This document shows, piece after piece, positions 49,051 through 49,062 of a DNA stretch of 49,062 nt. How positions within the stretch are numbered: position 1 is the first letter of the stretch; each line of letters begins with the position of its first letter. The notes under the pieces are model-generated. The model worked only from the letters and a program-made list of their open reading frames with translations. It was not told the DNA's origin and did no database searches. A program made the position numbers and the translations under genes. Source of the stretch: Saccoglossus kowalevskii (lineage: Eukaryota; Hemichordata; Enteropneusta; Harrimaniidae); assembly GCF_000003605.2 (NCBI RefSeq), contig NW_003156734.1, forward strand, positions 828,383 to 877,444, given 5' to 3'.

Positions 49051-49062
49051 AAAAAAAAAAAA

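Noticed and set aside
1-49062. CRISPR array, operon, phage or other prokaryotic defence system
   Set aside because: The sequence is intron-bearing animal DNA; tandem arrays here have no unique spacers of constant length and no associated genes.

Overview
The window is AT-rich nuclear DNA from an animal. The recognisable genes are split by GT-AG introns into short exons, most of the sequence is non-coding, and foldback MITEs, minisatellites and a tRNA-derived SINE are scattered through it. The two protein families (contactin and PDZRN), the compact invertebrate-style exons and the patchy CpG distribution point to a bilaterian invertebrate, probably marine. I cannot name the phylum. There is no bacterial or organellar character.

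Two genes can be identified with confidence, both on the minus strand. (1) At 25,876-28,191 lie the first three coding exons of a PDZRN3/PDZRN4 (LNX3/LNX4) ortholog: RING finger, TRAF/Sina-type zinc fingers, a coiled coil, and the first part of PDZ1. The rest of PDZ1, PDZ2 and the C-terminus are not visible and presumably lie to the left, so positions 1-25,875 are read as intron 3 and possibly later introns. (2) At 46,961-48,582 lie the last three coding exons of a contactin: the membrane-proximal fibronectin III domain and a C-terminal GPI-anchor signal. The gene enters from the right edge.

Layout: 1-25,875 is intronic and low in CpG. It holds three tandem arrays near the left end plus a trace of a fourth at the edge, several foldback MITEs, a cluster of TCF/LEF-like motifs near 14.5 kb, RFX-like palindromes, and two unexplained plus-strand exon-like segments near 21.7 and 23.2 kb. 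28.2-44 kb is an intergenic spacer, visibly richer in CpG, with a SINE with target-site duplications (34.2-34.5 kb), a hAT-type MITE (43.2-43.4 kb), a decayed open frame (29.4-30.0 kb) and two perfect CRE palindromes. From about 44.3 kb to the right edge CpG becomes rare again, consistent with the contactin transcription unit and its 3' untranslated region.

The most interesting structural point is the gene order. Contactin is followed by PDZRN on the same strand. From memory, this is also the arrangement of CNTN1-PDZRN4 and CNTN3-PDZRN3 in human, so the pair probably predates the vertebrate genome duplications. Contactins are GPI-anchored neuronal adhesion proteins and PDZRN proteins are membrane-associated E3 ligases. 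Any functional link between them is inference; a shared regulatory landscape is the likelier reason for their linkage. I did not find a clearly new biological system in this window.
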